Shown: piece after piece, positions 9,136-17,398 of the stretch | Position numbering within the stretch: position 1 is the first letter of the stretch | How the letters are laid out: every line of letters begins with the position of its first letter | Assembly: GCA_947627285.1 (NCBI GenBank) | Contig: CANQVL010000001.1 | Location: forward strand, 1 to 64,000 | Direction of reading: 5' to 3' | DNA from: an uncultured Oscillospiraceae bacterium | Lineage (GTDB): Bacteria > Bacillota > Clostridia > Oscillospirales > Oscillospiraceae | DNA: 64,000 nt | Notes under the pieces: generated by a model | What the model was told of the DNA's origin: nothing | The model's input: the letters and a program-made list of their open reading frames with translations, nothing else | Database searches by the model: none | Made by a program: the position numbers and the translations under genes

Positions 9136-10584
9136 TCAGTGCGCCCTCTTGGTCTCCAAAAGGAGGCCGCGCAGCCAGGGGAGGCGGCGCTTGAAGGGCC
9201 TCCAGTCCGTGAGCCGCCACTCCCAGTTGGGGCTTCCCACGGTCCCCGGCTCGTTGAGCCTCGCCCTGTCGTCAAGCCCCAGGACGTCGGAGAGTGGCGC
9301 TATGGCGACCTCCGCCTTGCTTTGCATTATGTACATAAGCAGCTTCCGGCTCACCGGAGTGTGGGCGGAGCCGTAGGGCGCCAAGGTCCAGAGTATCTTC
9401 CGGCGCTCCTCCTTTGACCTGGACCTGTACCACCCCAGAGTGGTCTGGTTGTCGTGGGTGCCGGTGTAGACGATCTGGTTTTTGCGTATCGGCTGATTTT
9501 TGTCGAGGAGCGTAAACTCCGCCACGTTCATGCCCATGAGCCCGTAGTGGTCCCTGAGCTCCAGCACCTGGGGACGCAGGTCGCCCAGGTCCTCCGCCAC
9601 TATGTTTATCTTTGGCATCACCCGGTAGACCTCGTCAAAGAGCTCATAGCCCGGCGCCTCTATCCAGTCCCCCTCCCTCGCCGTGGGGCAGGAGGCGGGT
9701 ATCTTCCAGTAGGTGTCAAAGGCGCGGAAATGGTCGATTCGCAGTATGTCATAGAGCACCGAGGAATAGCGCAGGCGCTCGATCCAGAATTTGAAGCCGG
9801 TGCTCCTCATGTGCTCCCAGTTGTATATCGGGTTGCCCCAGCGCTGACCGTCCGCGTTGAAGTAATCGGGCGGAACGCCGGCGATGAAGGACGGCTCGCC
9901 GTCCCCGTTTATAAGGAACTCCTCCCTTGCCGACCACACGTCCAGGGAGTCAAGGCCCACGTAGAAGGGTATGTCGCCCATTATTTTTATGCCCTTCCCG
10001 TTGGCGTATTTTTTCAGCGCCATCCACTGCCTGTAAAACTCATACTGGGCGAACATACGGTAGCCGATCTCGTCCTCAAGGTGGGAGATGTCGTATTTTT
10101 TGTCAAGTATCCAGTTTTGCTGCTCCTTGGGCCACTCGGTCCATGACCTGAGCCCGTTCTGCGTTTTCAGCGCAACAAACACGGCATAGGGATAGACCCA
10201 GGAGTTTTTGAGGAATTTTTCATAATCCGCGCCGCCCTTGAAGCTCTTATAGGCGCGGCGCAGCCAAGGCTCCTTGTGAGCTCTGGAGCCGGAATAGTCT
10301 ATCCTGTCCGCCTCGGCGGGCTCGAAGCCCTCGGGCGTTTCGTCAAGAAGTCCGTCCCTTTTCAAAAGTTCAAGATCTATGTAGCTCTCGTCCCCCGCGA
10401 AGGAGCTGAGTGGCTGATAGGGGGAGTTGCCGTAGCCAAGGGGGTTCAAGGGCAGGAGCTGCCATATGGACACACCCGCCTTTGCCAAAAGGTCAACAAA
10501 GGTGTACGCCTCTTTTCCGAAGCTCCCGATGCCGTATTTGTTCGGCAGCGACGCCACGGGCATGAGTATTCCGCTCTTTCTCAC
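9136..10584 (-). CDS. malQ: 4-alpha-glucanotransferase (amylomaltase, GH77)
   Basis: 482-residue cytoplasmic enzyme that transfers maltosyl or longer glucan units between alpha-1,4-glucans. GH77 marks: SLPNKYGIGSFG, SIWQLLPLNPLGYGNSPYQ, the nucleophile region LRIDHFRAFDTYW, the acid/base region NIVAEDLGD, and VYTGTHDNQTT. GTG start with AAGGAGG upstream. It follows the LacI-type regulator by 64 bp on the same strand, so the two are probably cotranscribed and the regulator probably controls starch/glycogen or maltodextrin use. Confidence 0.96.
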   Translation of the reverse strand: MRKSGILMPVASLPNKYGIGSFGKEAYTFVDLLAKAGVSIWQLLPLNPLGYGNSPYQPLSSFAGDESYIDLELLKRDGLLDETPEGFEPAEADRIDYSGSRAHKEPWLRRAYKSFKGGADYEKFLKNSWVYPYAVFVALKTQNGLRSWTEWPKEQQNWILDKKYDISHLEDEIGYRMFAQYEFYRQWMALKKYANGKGIKIMGDIPFYVGLDSLDVWSAREEFLINGDGEPSFIAGVPPDYFNADGQRWGNPIYNWEHMRSTGFKFWIERLRYSSVLYDILRIDHFRAFDTYWKIPASCPTAREGDWIEAPGYELFDEVYRVMPKINIVAEDLGDLRPQVLELRDHYGLMGMNVAEFTLLDKNQPIRKNQIVYTGTHDNQTTLGWYRSRSKEERRKILWTLAPYGSAHTPVSRKLLMYIMQSKAEVAIAPLSDVLGLDDRARLNEPGTVGSPNWEWRLTDWRPFKRRLPWLRGLLLETKRAH

Positions 10585-10648
10585 TTGTTGTTTCCTCCTT
10601 GTAATGTATGCCGGTCAACACCGGCGCAGAGGGCGACGCCCCCGTTTT

Positions 10649-11656
10649 TCACGCCTCCAGGCGCATGGCGCTCTCGCCGTCAAAGAATATGAAGGGCACC
10701 ACCTCATGGGCGGCGCTGCCCTCTCCGCCTATGGCGTCAAGCAGCAGCCTGACGCTCCGCTCGGCTATCGCCTCCCCGTCCTGCCGGACGGTGGTGAGCT
10801 TCGGCGTGAGGTAGGAGCCCAGCTCTATGCCGTCAAAGCCGACGACGGAGATGTCCTCCGGCACCCTGAGCCCCCTGTCGCGTATGGCGCGTATGGCGCC
10901 GATCGCCGTCACATCCGACATGGCGAACACCGCCGTGATGTCGGGAAACTTATCAAGGAGCCTCTCCATGGCGGCATAGCCGTCGGTGAGGGAGAATTTC
11001 GACGCAACCACCCGGCTCCTGTCCGCGGGTATTGAGTATCTCTCAAATGCCCTGACACAGCCGACGTAGCGCCTCGCCGCCGGATAGGAGTTCTCCACAT
11101 AGCCGCCCAAAATGCCTATGTTCCTGTGTCCCAGCGCCACCAGATGGTCGATGGCGCACTCGGCGGCAAAGGCGTCGTCAGTTGTGACGCTCGAGAGGTT
11201 CCCAAAGCCCAGCTCCTTGGCGGAGCTTGTGAGGAGCACGCACGGAACGCCTATACCCTCAAAGCCGCGCTTGAAGTTCTCATGGTTCCCGCCCAGGAAC
11301 ATTATCCCCTTGGGGCGGAGCTCACCGCAGATCCTGTGGGCCTCCATCACCTCGTCGGCGCCCTCGTCCACATAGTTTATCATGAAAACGTATCCGGTCT
11401 CCGCCAGAAGGCTCTGGAGGCGCTCAAGTATGGCTGAAAAGAGCATATTTTTTGAGCCCTTCACCACCACGGCTATGCCCGTGCCGGCCTGCTGCTTCAG
11501 CCTCTTGGCGTTGGAGTTCAGGTGGAAATCCGTCCGCCTGACTACCTCCATTATCCTTTCCCTCGCCTCCCTGGAGACGTTGGGCTGTCCGTTGAGTACG
11601 CGGGAGACGGTGGTCACTCCGTAGCCCGATTCCCTGGCAATATCCCTTATGGTCAA
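10649..11656 (-). CDS. LacI-family transcriptional repressor
   Basis: 335 residues. N-terminal LacI helix-turn-helix TIRDIARESGYGVTTVSRVL with the hinge region at about 45-60, then a periplasmic-binding-protein-like sugar domain. The start is a TTG (11654-11656) placed 8 nt after GGAGGA; it gives the canonical LacI N-terminus. A perfect LacI-type operator lies just after its own promoter, so autoregulation is likely, and malQ directly downstream is the likely target. The effector is unknown, maltodextrin being a guess from context. Confidence 0.93.
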   Translation of the reverse strand: MTIRDIARESGYGVTTVSRVLNGQPNVSREARERIMEVVRRTDFHLNSNAKRLKQQAGTGIAVVVKGSKNMLFSAILERLQSLLAETGYVFMINYVDEGADEVMEAHRICGELRPKGIMFLGGNHENFKRGFEGIGVPCVLLTSSAKELGFGNLSSVTTDDAFAAECAIDHLVALGHRNIGILGGYVENSYPAARRYVGCVRAFERYSIPADRSRVVASKFSLTDGYAAMERLLDKFPDITAVFAMSDVTAIGAIRAIRDRGLRVPEDISVVGFDGIELGSYLTPKLTTVRQDGEAIAERSVRLLLDAIGGEGSAAHEVVPFIFFDGESAMRLEA

Positions 11657-11825
11657 AACGATCTCCTCCGACTGCGTTTTCTATTCCTTGCCGCCAAAGG
11701 CGGTCAGAGGATATTTTAACCTATTCTGACGCTTTTGTAAAGCTATAAATCGAACCTGTTAATTTATACCTGCGACAGGTGAAATATATTACTCCGCCGG
11801 TATGATTATAAGGGCATCAGCCCGA

Positions 11826-11839
11826 TGGAAACGTTTCCA
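11826..11839. promoter_or_regulatory. LacI-family operator
   Basis: TGGAAACGTTTCCA is a perfect 14-bp palindrome with the central CG of LacI-family sites. It lies 14-27 bp downstream of the -10 of the lacI-malQ promoter, where a bound repressor would block early elongation. Confidence 0.75.
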
Positions 11840-11853
11840 CCGCTGACAATGCC

Positions 11854-11882
11854 ATAATAAGTCATATTAGCCAATTTTGCAA
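11854..11882 (-). promoter_or_regulatory. lacI-malQ promoter
   Basis: TTGCAA, 17 bp, TATTAT. The resulting leader is about 190 nt and contains the operator and a short ACCTG/CAGGT inverted repeat at 11787-11799. Together with the terminator at 11958-11993 this accounts for the 366-bp gap 11657-12022. Confidence 0.75.
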
Positions 11883-11957
11883 GAATAATTTACTGTTTTT
11901 CTCACTTTTGTCACAATGCTTAAATCCTGTCGCGTAATTTGTGCAATTTTCACTGCA

Positions 11958-11993
11958 TAAAAATATCACAGGGTATCCGCCCTGTGATATTTC
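11958..11993 (-). terminator. Terminator of GntR/ABC operon
   Basis: Stem ATATCACAGGG/CCCTGTGATAT followed by TTTTT on the minus strand, 30 bp after the last gene. Confidence 0.88.
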
Positions 11994-12022
11994 AGCTTGT
12001 CGGCAAAGAGCGCAGCCCTTTT

Positions 12023-13570
12023 TTACGTCAAAAAACTCGCCTCGAATGGTATTTTCAAATATCTGTTTGTCTCAACATGGCTCCAGCGCGGGTAGGTCCT
12101 GTCCGACCAGTCAAGGTCGGATTCCGGCACGCCGTCCCATATGGGGCTGATGTTGTAGCAGGCAAGGTAAACTATCCCGGAGCTGTCCAGCACGGCGACC
12201 GCCCTGCTTGAGGCGGCGACAGCGAGGCGCTCCCCGTCCGACGCCGCGCCCAGGCCTTCCGTGTCCCTCATAAAGGCACTTTGGAAGCTCCCCAGCTCCC
12301 CGTATTCCTCATTCATGTCGATGCGGGTGGTGAACGCCCTCCTCCACTCCCCGTCTTTTTTGACCATGAGCGCCGCGTCTCCGGTATCCGACAGCACAAA
12401 GTAAAGGTCGTCACGGCTTATTGTATAGATGCTTCTGTTTTCCAGCGGCAAAACGTCCTGCCTGTCCAGCACCTCGCCGGTGAGGGAGTCGAGGACCGTG
12501 AGGCGCATCATGCCCTCCTCCAGGGTATACAGGAGCACCCGCTTCTCCCCCTCGTCAAGCCTCACATAGAGCGGGAGCCCGCCGGTGGGATAGAGAAGGG
12601 AGGCGTTTTTGACGTATATATCTCCCTTCCAGACACTTGACCGCTCCGCCTCCGGCACCTGCTCCTGATCCGTGACACGCGGTATGAAGTAGAGCCCCTG
12701 CCCGTCCCGGTACTCAAGTATGTTCTCCCCGTCCCTGTCAATGGCGGCGGGATATACCCAAACGCCAGCCTCGCCGGAGTCGCCGCAGGCATATACGTCA
12801 AGGATATATCTCTCCGGCACGGTTTCCGCCTCCTCGGTGCCGTAATTGCCGGATCCGGCATAGGGCTTGGTCACCGTCTCAAGGCAGTCAGATGTGAGGA
12901 AGGAGCTCACCCTGCTGAAATTCCCCTGTGGGTCCTTGGACACCGTGACAAGGGCATACATATCCGGGGGAGTCTCAACCGTGAACAGGTCCATAAGCTC
13001 ATTTCCCTGCCGCTCGGAGGGTTTTGTGGAGTTTAAGACCGTATTGTCCTCGCTCATGCTCCACGGTATGCGCTTATAGAAATCCGCCACGCGCACCGTC
13101 TCGCGCCTTGTCTCGCCGGAGGCTGTGCGCGACGCCACGCCTTTAATATACGCCGACATGGAGTTTGTGTTGTAATATTCTCCAAAATTTTCTACAATTG
13201 ATTCCATACTGAACCAGCCGGAGACGGTGTAGTCCCCGCTCCACGCGGACATATCCACCTGACCGTTGTACAGGCCGTAATACCCGTCATAGCCGTCGGA
13301 GGGGCTTCGCGTGAGGCTGAAGTCGAACTCGGTCCGCATGTCCCGCTCCTCCCCTCCGGCGACGGTGAAGGACGTCCTCCAGGCGAGCCATCTCTCGTCG
13401 TCAATGGCGTTCAATGTGAGCCTCAGCCCCTCAGCGGCGCTTTTGTCGCCCACGTATACCTTCGAGCGCAGCTCCACACGGTCCTCGGTCCCCCTTATTC
13501 TCGCGGCGGCGGAGATGGACAGCCCCAGCGCCAGCGCCGTGACCAGCGCGAATACGATAAAGCGCCTCAT
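12023..13570 (-). CDS. Secreted or membrane-anchored protein of unknown function in ABC operon
   Basis: 515 residues, not recognised. Residues 5-22 form a signal or anchor segment ending AAA, and the remainder is hydrophilic with no further membrane spans. Middle and C-terminal parts have short beta-rich repeats (YILDVYACGDSGEAGVWVYP, YTISRDDLYFVLSD, AVAVLDSSGIVYLACYN) that resemble a beta-propeller or dashboard-type extracellular fold. Its ATG overlaps the stop of the ABC ATPase (ATGA), so it is translationally coupled as the last gene of the operon. A sensor or partner of the ABC permease is a guess from context. Confidence 0.7.
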   Translation of the reverse strand: MRRFIVFALVTALALGLSISAAARIRGTEDRVELRSKVYVGDKSAAEGLRLTLNAIDDERWLAWRTSFTVAGGEERDMRTEFDFSLTRSPSDGYDGYYGLYNGQVDMSAWSGDYTVSGWFSMESIVENFGEYYNTNSMSAYIKGVASRTASGETRRETVRVADFYKRIPWSMSEDNTVLNSTKPSERQGNELMDLFTVETPPDMYALVTVSKDPQGNFSRVSSFLTSDCLETVTKPYAGSGNYGTEEAETVPERYILDVYACGDSGEAGVWVYPAAIDRDGENILEYRDGQGLYFIPRVTDQEQVPEAERSSVWKGDIYVKNASLLYPTGGLPLYVRLDEGEKRVLLYTLEEGMMRLTVLDSLTGEVLDRQDVLPLENRSIYTISRDDLYFVLSDTGDAALMVKKDGEWRRAFTTRIDMNEEYGELGSFQSAFMRDTEGLGAASDGERLAVAASSRAVAVLDSSGIVYLACYNISPIWDGVPESDLDWSDRTYPRWSHVETNRYLKIPFEASFLT

Positions 13571-14307
13571 TTTTCGTCCTCCTCCCCCGTGAGCTTACCC
13601 AGGGCGCGGCTCACCCTGTCGGGCTCGTAGCCGTAGGCGGACTTTACAAAGCCCATAAGGTCCGTCCCCCGGTCCTCCAGGTCGGAAATAAGCTCGTCGC
13701 CCACTATCTTCCCCTTTTTTATGAGCACCGCCCTGGAGACGAAGTTCTCCACCTCCTCCAGAAGGTGCGTGGAGAGTATCACCGTCTCCTCCGGCTCCAG
13801 TATGCCAAGGAGCACCTTGTAGAAGTCCTCCCTGTTGAATATGTCGTTCCCGGCAAAGGGCTCGTCCATGAGGATGTAGTCCGCCCCCTGGGAGAGGGCG
13901 AGGATCACCTCAAACTGGTTTTTCTGACCCGTGGAGAAGCTGCGCAGAGGCTTGCGCGGCGGCAGGCGGAAGAAGTCCATGAGCGCCGCGTAGCGCTTCT
14001 CGCGCCATTTCGGGAAGTGCTCCCGGTAAAAGTCCCTGTGCGCGTTGGGGGTGAGCCCGGGAAAGAAGGAGTGCTCGCAGGTGGCAAAGCTCAGCCGCTC
14101 TATGTTCCTCCTTGTCACCGGCTCGCCGTCCAGCGACACCGTCCCCTCATGGGCCGTGAGCCCCAGGGCGCACTTCAAAAGCGTGGTCTTCCCCGCTCCG
14201 TTCTCCCCGAAAAGCCCCACTATCTCCCCCGGTCCCACGCTGAGGGTGACGCAGTCAATGGCTGTGGTGAAGCCGTAGGATTTGTAGATTTTGTTGAGCT
14301 CAAGCAT
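13567..14307 (-). CDS. ABC transporter ATP-binding protein (YtrB-like)
   Basis: 246-residue ATPase. Walker A GENGAGKTT at 34-42, signature STGQK in place of LSGGQ, Walker B YILMDEP, and the H-loop STHLLEE. Divergent signature and operon form match the GntR-linked YtrB/EcsA-type exporters of Firmicutes, often involved in cell-envelope or antibiotic stress. It overlaps both neighbours and pairs with the two small permeases upstream. Confidence 0.92.
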   Translation of the reverse strand: MLELNKIYKSYGFTTAIDCVTLSVGPGEIVGLFGENGAGKTTLLKCALGLTAHEGTVSLDGEPVTRRNIERLSFATCEHSFFPGLTPNAHRDFYREHFPKWREKRYAALMDFFRLPPRKPLRSFSTGQKNQFEVILALSQGADYILMDEPFAGNDIFNREDFYKVLLGILEPEETVILSTHLLEEVENFVSRAVLIKKGKIVGDELISDLEDRGTDLMGFVKSAYGYEPDRVSRALGKLTGEEDEK

Positions 14308-14797
14308 ACATATCCTCCATTCCCGCGGGAAGCGTCACGCCTCTGAGGGCCCACCCCCGCATATAGGTATAAAGCGCGCGGCTGGCAAGGAGCACTATCG
14401 CCGCCAGAAGTGCAGATATCACTATTCCCGCAAGGGGTATCGCGAACGCCCTTACGTACCTCTCGGACCGCCGCGGCAGGCGCCTCAGGGTGTAGTCCGA
14501 GCGTGCCCCAAGGCGTGGATAGAGCCAGTGCCACACCGCCAGCGCGCAAAGCCCCGTTATCACCGCCGCGAAGCCGTAAAGGGCGCCGCCGAACAGCGTG
14601 GAAAAGCCCGGCATTTTATTGAACACTCCCACATTCAGGAGCTCTTTAAAATCCATGAACTCTCCCACGATGTGTAATGGGGCGACCGACCCCCAAAGGA
14701 GCGCCGCCGCCAGCGCCGCGCCCACGCATTTAAGCTCAAGGGCGGCGTTTATGCCCACCGGAGCAAGCCGGTCAAGCCGGATTTTGACTTTTTTCAC
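14300..14797 (-). CDS. Integral membrane protein, ABC permease subunit (putative)
   Basis: 165 residues with about three to four hydrophobic segments (near 22-42, 70-95, 110-135). No family motif recognised. Overlaps the ATPase by 8 bp and the second membrane protein by 4 bp, so it is very probably half of the transmembrane part of the exporter. Short for a permease, as in ytr-type operons. Confidence 0.7.
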   Translation of the reverse strand: MKKVKIRLDRLAPVGINAALELKCVGAALAAALLWGSVAPLHIVGEFMDFKELLNVGVFNKMPGFSTLFGGALYGFAAVITGLCALAVWHWLYPRLGARSDYTLRRLPRRSERYVRAFAIPLAGIVISALLAAIVLLASRALYTYMRGWALRGVTLPAGMEDMYA

Positions 14798-15507
14798 CGC
14801 TCACCCCCCCTCCCTGCCCCGCGGATAAGCATAACGGTATTCAACGCGGTCATCGCGGCACAGGCTATAAGCACGACCCAGGCGCAGGGCGCGGAGATTT
14901 GACCCGCGAAAATAAGAATCGCCGGCATGAGCACCGCCCGGAACGGGAACCTTCCCCCGCCCCTCAGCCTCATGCAGTCCATCGCCAGGGAGAGCGCGAC
15001 CGTCACGGCGTAAGCCGCCGCTGAGACGGCTGTCAGCGCGTCGGAAAGCGGCAGGAGCCAGTGGAAGGGACCGCATCGGTACAGCGCTATCATCAGGCTC
15101 TGCCCGCTCAATGACGTGGGGTCGGCCTCACTCCGGAAAAGCTCAAAGCCCGCGAATATGACCGCCAGCTGAGCCGCCCACCAAAGTATTATCCAGCCCA
15201 GATTTACCGCCGCGTTCCACGCAGTCGCCGCCTCCTCGCTGACCGAGAGCCTTCCAACGGTGCCGCGGCTCGCCCTTGAAGATATGAGCAGCCAAGCCCC
15301 CAAAATCGCCAGGGAGAGGCGGCTCGTTATTCCGAATCCCACCGCCTCCTCCAGCTCCGAAAAGGACGCTATGTCCCGCGATGTTACCGACGCAAGCTTC
15401 CAAAGGAACAGTCCGAGCTGCGCGGCGGCTGTCAGCAAAATTATCGCCAGCGCCCCCCAAAATGTCATCCGCAGCCAGAGTCCCGCCACGGAAAGATGTT
15501 TTCTCAT
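14794..15507 (-). CDS. Integral membrane protein, ABC permease subunit (putative)
   Basis: About 237 residues starting MRKHLSVAG. I use the ATG at 15505-15507 because it forms an ATGA overlap with the regulator stop. About six hydrophobic segments; no recognised motif beyond general permease character. The gene is locked between regulator and second permease by 4-bp overlaps, which fixes it as part of the same transporter. Confidence 0.75.
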   Translation of the reverse strand: MRKHLSVAGLWLRMTFWGALAIILLTAAAQLGLFLWKLASVTSRDIASFSELEEAVGFGITSRLSLAILGAWLLISSRASRGTVGRLSVSEEAATAWNAAVNLGWIILWWAAQLAVIFAGFELFRSEADPTSLSGQSLMIALYRCGPFHWLLPLSDALTAVSAAAYAVTVALSLAMDCMRLRGGGRFPFRAVLMPAILIFAGQISAPCAWVVLIACAAMTALNTVMLIRGAGRGGER

Positions 15508-15905
15508 TCTTCCTCTCCTCCTTCCTCGATGTCCTCGTCCCACAGCCTTGATAAAAGCTCCATTGCCGCGGACTTCTCCATGCCGCTTCGACGGAGCGAC
15601 GATATGACCCGCCCCAGCTCCTCGGCACGGAGCCTCTGCCGCGCCGCCTCCCTGCTTTCCGGCGTCACGCAGGCAAAGCTCTTTGCCCCGCTTCGGGAGA
15701 CTATCAGCCCCTCCTCCTCCAGCATCCTGTACGCCTTCTGGACGGTGTTGGGGTTTACGCCCAGCGTCGCCGAGACCACCCGTCTCGAGGGCATCTCGTC
15801 CCCGTCAACCACGCTCCCCGCCGCCACGCCCTCCCTTATGAAGCGCACGATTCGCAGGTAGATCGGTCCCTCGCCGCCCGTTGGGAAATCCGAAAACGAA
15901 ACCAC
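15504..15905 (-). CDS. GntR-family regulator, YtrA type
   Basis: About 133 residues: one winged helix (PIYLRIVRFIREGVAAG; MPSRRVVSATLGVNPNTVQKAYRMLEEEGLI) and a short tail, as in YtrA-subfamily repressors. I start at the GTG 15903-15905, 6 nt after AGAGGAGG. A longer frame beginning at 15950 would run through the operator and the ribosome site. It heads its own ABC operon behind a consensus promoter with two operators, so it is almost certainly autoregulated. Confidence 0.92.
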   Translation of the reverse strand: MVSFSDFPTGGEGPIYLRIVRFIREGVAAGSVVDGDEMPSRRVVSATLGVNPNTVQKAYRMLEEEGLIVSRSGAKSFACVTPESREAARQRLRAEELGRVISSLRRSGMEKSAAMELLSRLWDEDIEEGGEEE

Positions 15906-15921
15906 GCCGCGCCTCCTCTCC

Positions 15922-15947
15922 AACCGTATTACTTGACTAATACGGTT
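15922..15947. promoter_or_regulatory. GntR operator O1 (promoter-distal)
   Basis: Perfect inverted repeat AACCGTATTA-N6-TAATACGGTT. It lies just downstream of the predicted transcription start. Confidence 0.85.
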
Positions 15948-15952
15948 CATCT

Positions 15953-15978
15953 AACCGTATTATACGCATAATACAGTT
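15953..15978. promoter_or_regulatory. GntR operator O2 (over the promoter)
   Basis: AACCGTATTA-N6-TAATACAGTT, one mismatch from O1, covering the -10 and most of the spacer. Centre-to-centre distance to O1 is 31 bp, about three helix turns. Confidence 0.85.
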
Positions 15979-15987
15979 TTTTGTCAA
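15959..15987 (-). promoter_or_regulatory. Promoter of GntR/ABC operon
   Basis: Exact consensus TTGACA, 17 bp, TATAAT. A promoter this strong buried in two operators implies tight repression. Confidence 0.9.
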
Positions 15988-15997
15988 TACACTTTAC

Positions 15998-16038
15998 AAA
16001 AAAAATTTTACGGCGCGGTATAAAGCCGTGCCGTAAAA
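15998..16038 (-). terminator. Terminator after GH53 gene
   Basis: Stem TTTTACGGC-CGG/CCG-GCCGTAAAA followed by TTTTTTT on the minus strand. Confidence 0.85.
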
Positions 16039-16050
16039 CATTTCGCGTAT

Positions 16051-17190
16051 TTAATTATATTCCCTCAGGACCTTCAGCGCAGGGAGGGCGTTGCCGTCGT
16101 AGTCAAAGAGCGCCTGGTTCGCCCACTCGTTGCCGCCGGGTCCGCGCTCGTGTATGTAGCTCAGCGCCGCTTCGCTCGCCCAGTGACTGCCGGGTATGGG
16201 TATCCACGCCGGCTCCCACCATATGATCCCCCTGCCCATGCCGCCGGGAACGCCCCTGACGGTGGCGATGAGGTCGGAGAGGAAGGCGCTTTGGCCCTCC
16301 GGCGTCATGCTCCAGGGAATGTTGCGGGAAAGCTCCTCCTTCGCCGCCATTCCACGGCGCAGGTCATCGGGAAGCTTCTCCTTGTCCTTGTAGTCGTCCA
16401 GGGAGAAGCCCATGGAGGTCTCCGCGACGATAAGTGGCTTTTTGTATCGCTCCGCCACGTCCGCCATATTCGCGCCAAGCCCCTCCATTGTGCCGTGCCA
16501 GAAGGGGTAGTAGCTCAGCCCGATGAAGTCGAAATCGGCGCCGCCGTGGCCCAGGTAGCCGTCGAACCACTCCCTGTAAAGGGCGTTGTTGCCGCCGTTG
16601 TCCAGGTGGATCATCACCCCCGTTTTAGGCGATACCTCCCGCACGGCGCGGATACCGGCGCTTATGAGCCTGGCGATGGCGGCGTAGTCGGGGCGCCGTC
16701 CCAATGGCCAGAGGAGCCCGTTGGACACCTCGTTGCCCACCGACACCATAGAGGGCGCTATGCCCTCCGCCGTAAGCGTCTCCAAAACGTCGCGGGTGTA
16801 ATCATACACCGCCTTCTCAAGGCCGGCGGCGTCCAGGTCCGTCCACGCCTTTGGCAATATCTGCTTTCCGGGGTCAGCCCAGAAGTCGGAGTAGTGGAAA
16901 TCCAAAAGCCAGGGTATCCCCATGTCCACCGCGCGGCGGGCGAGGAACATCACGGTGTCAAGGTCGCAGTTTCCCGCCCCGTAGGGCTCGCCGCTTTCGG
17001 ACCTGGGGTCGTTCCACAGCCGGAGCCTGAGGAGGTTCATGCCGTAGCGCTTCAAAATCGCCATGGCGTCCTCCGCCGCGCCGCCGTCATAGAACCTGCC
17101 GCCGCACTTCTCCACCTCCCGGAGGGTGGAGAGGTCCATACCCCGCGCCGGAAATTCCAGGGGTAGAGGGAGCTTTGCGTTGTCAGTCAT
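16051..17190 (-). CDS. Arabinogalactan endo-beta-1,4-galactanase (GH53)
   Basis: About 379 residues; hydrolyses beta-1,4-galactan. GH53 features are clear: NLLRLRLWNDP, LLDFHYSDFWADPGKQ, acid/base Glu154 in SVGNEVSNGLLWP, SYYPFWHG, and nucleophile Glu257 in IVAETS. No signal peptide or anchor is seen, so the enzyme appears cytoplasmic, unusual for an endo-galactanase; imported oligosaccharides may be the substrate. It overlaps the zinc-ribbon gene by 8 bp and ends the transcript begun at about 19270. Confidence 0.93.
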   Translation of the reverse strand: MTDNAKLPLPLEFPARGMDLSTLREVEKCGGRFYDGGAAEDAMAILKRYGMNLLRLRLWNDPRSESGEPYGAGNCDLDTVMFLARRAVDMGIPWLLDFHYSDFWADPGKQILPKAWTDLDAAGLEKAVYDYTRDVLETLTAEGIAPSMVSVGNEVSNGLLWPLGRRPDYAAIARLISAGIRAVREVSPKTGVMIHLDNGGNNALYREWFDGYLGHGGADFDFIGLSYYPFWHGTMEGLGANMADVAERYKKPLIVAETSMGFSLDDYKDKEKLPDDLRRGMAAKEELSRNIPWSMTPEGQSAFLSDLIATVRGVPGGMGRGIIWWEPAWIPIPGSHWASEAALSYIHERGPGGNEWANQALFDYDGNALPALKVLREYN

Positions 17191-17398
17191 CAAATTCGGT
17201 TATCCTCTCTCTCATGCTGCCGTACTTCCAACGCAGCTGCTCGTTCAGCTCCAGGACCTTCTTCTCGTCCCCGTGGAACTGACAGCGGAGGCAGTAATAT
17301 TCGTCCTTCTCCTCGTCGTAGAACATGTCGATGTCCAGGTCCCGCATAAAGCAGGCGGGGCACCTGTAATTCAGTCTGCCCTTCTTAGCTTGAGCCAT
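17183..17398 (-). CDS. Small zinc-ribbon protein
   Basis: 71 residues starting MAQAKKG, 10 nt after AGGAGG. Two Cys pairs, CPAC (13-16) and CLRC (36-39), form a likely rubredoxin-like zinc ribbon, followed by a charged helix. It overlaps the 614-residue gene before it by 28 bp and GH53 after it by 8 bp, so it is coupled to both. No function can be assigned; a larger frame reading upstream from 17584 is antisense-like noise in composition. Confidence 0.8.
   Translation of the reverse strand: MAQAKKGRLNYRCPACFMRDLDIDMFYDEEKDEYYCLRCQFHGDEKKVLELNEQLRWKYGSMRERITEFDD

Noticed and set aside
15906-15950. Upstream ATG extending the GntR regulator by 15 residues
   Set aside because: It would translate through operator O1 and the AGAGGAGG ribosome site; the GTG at 15905 is better placed.
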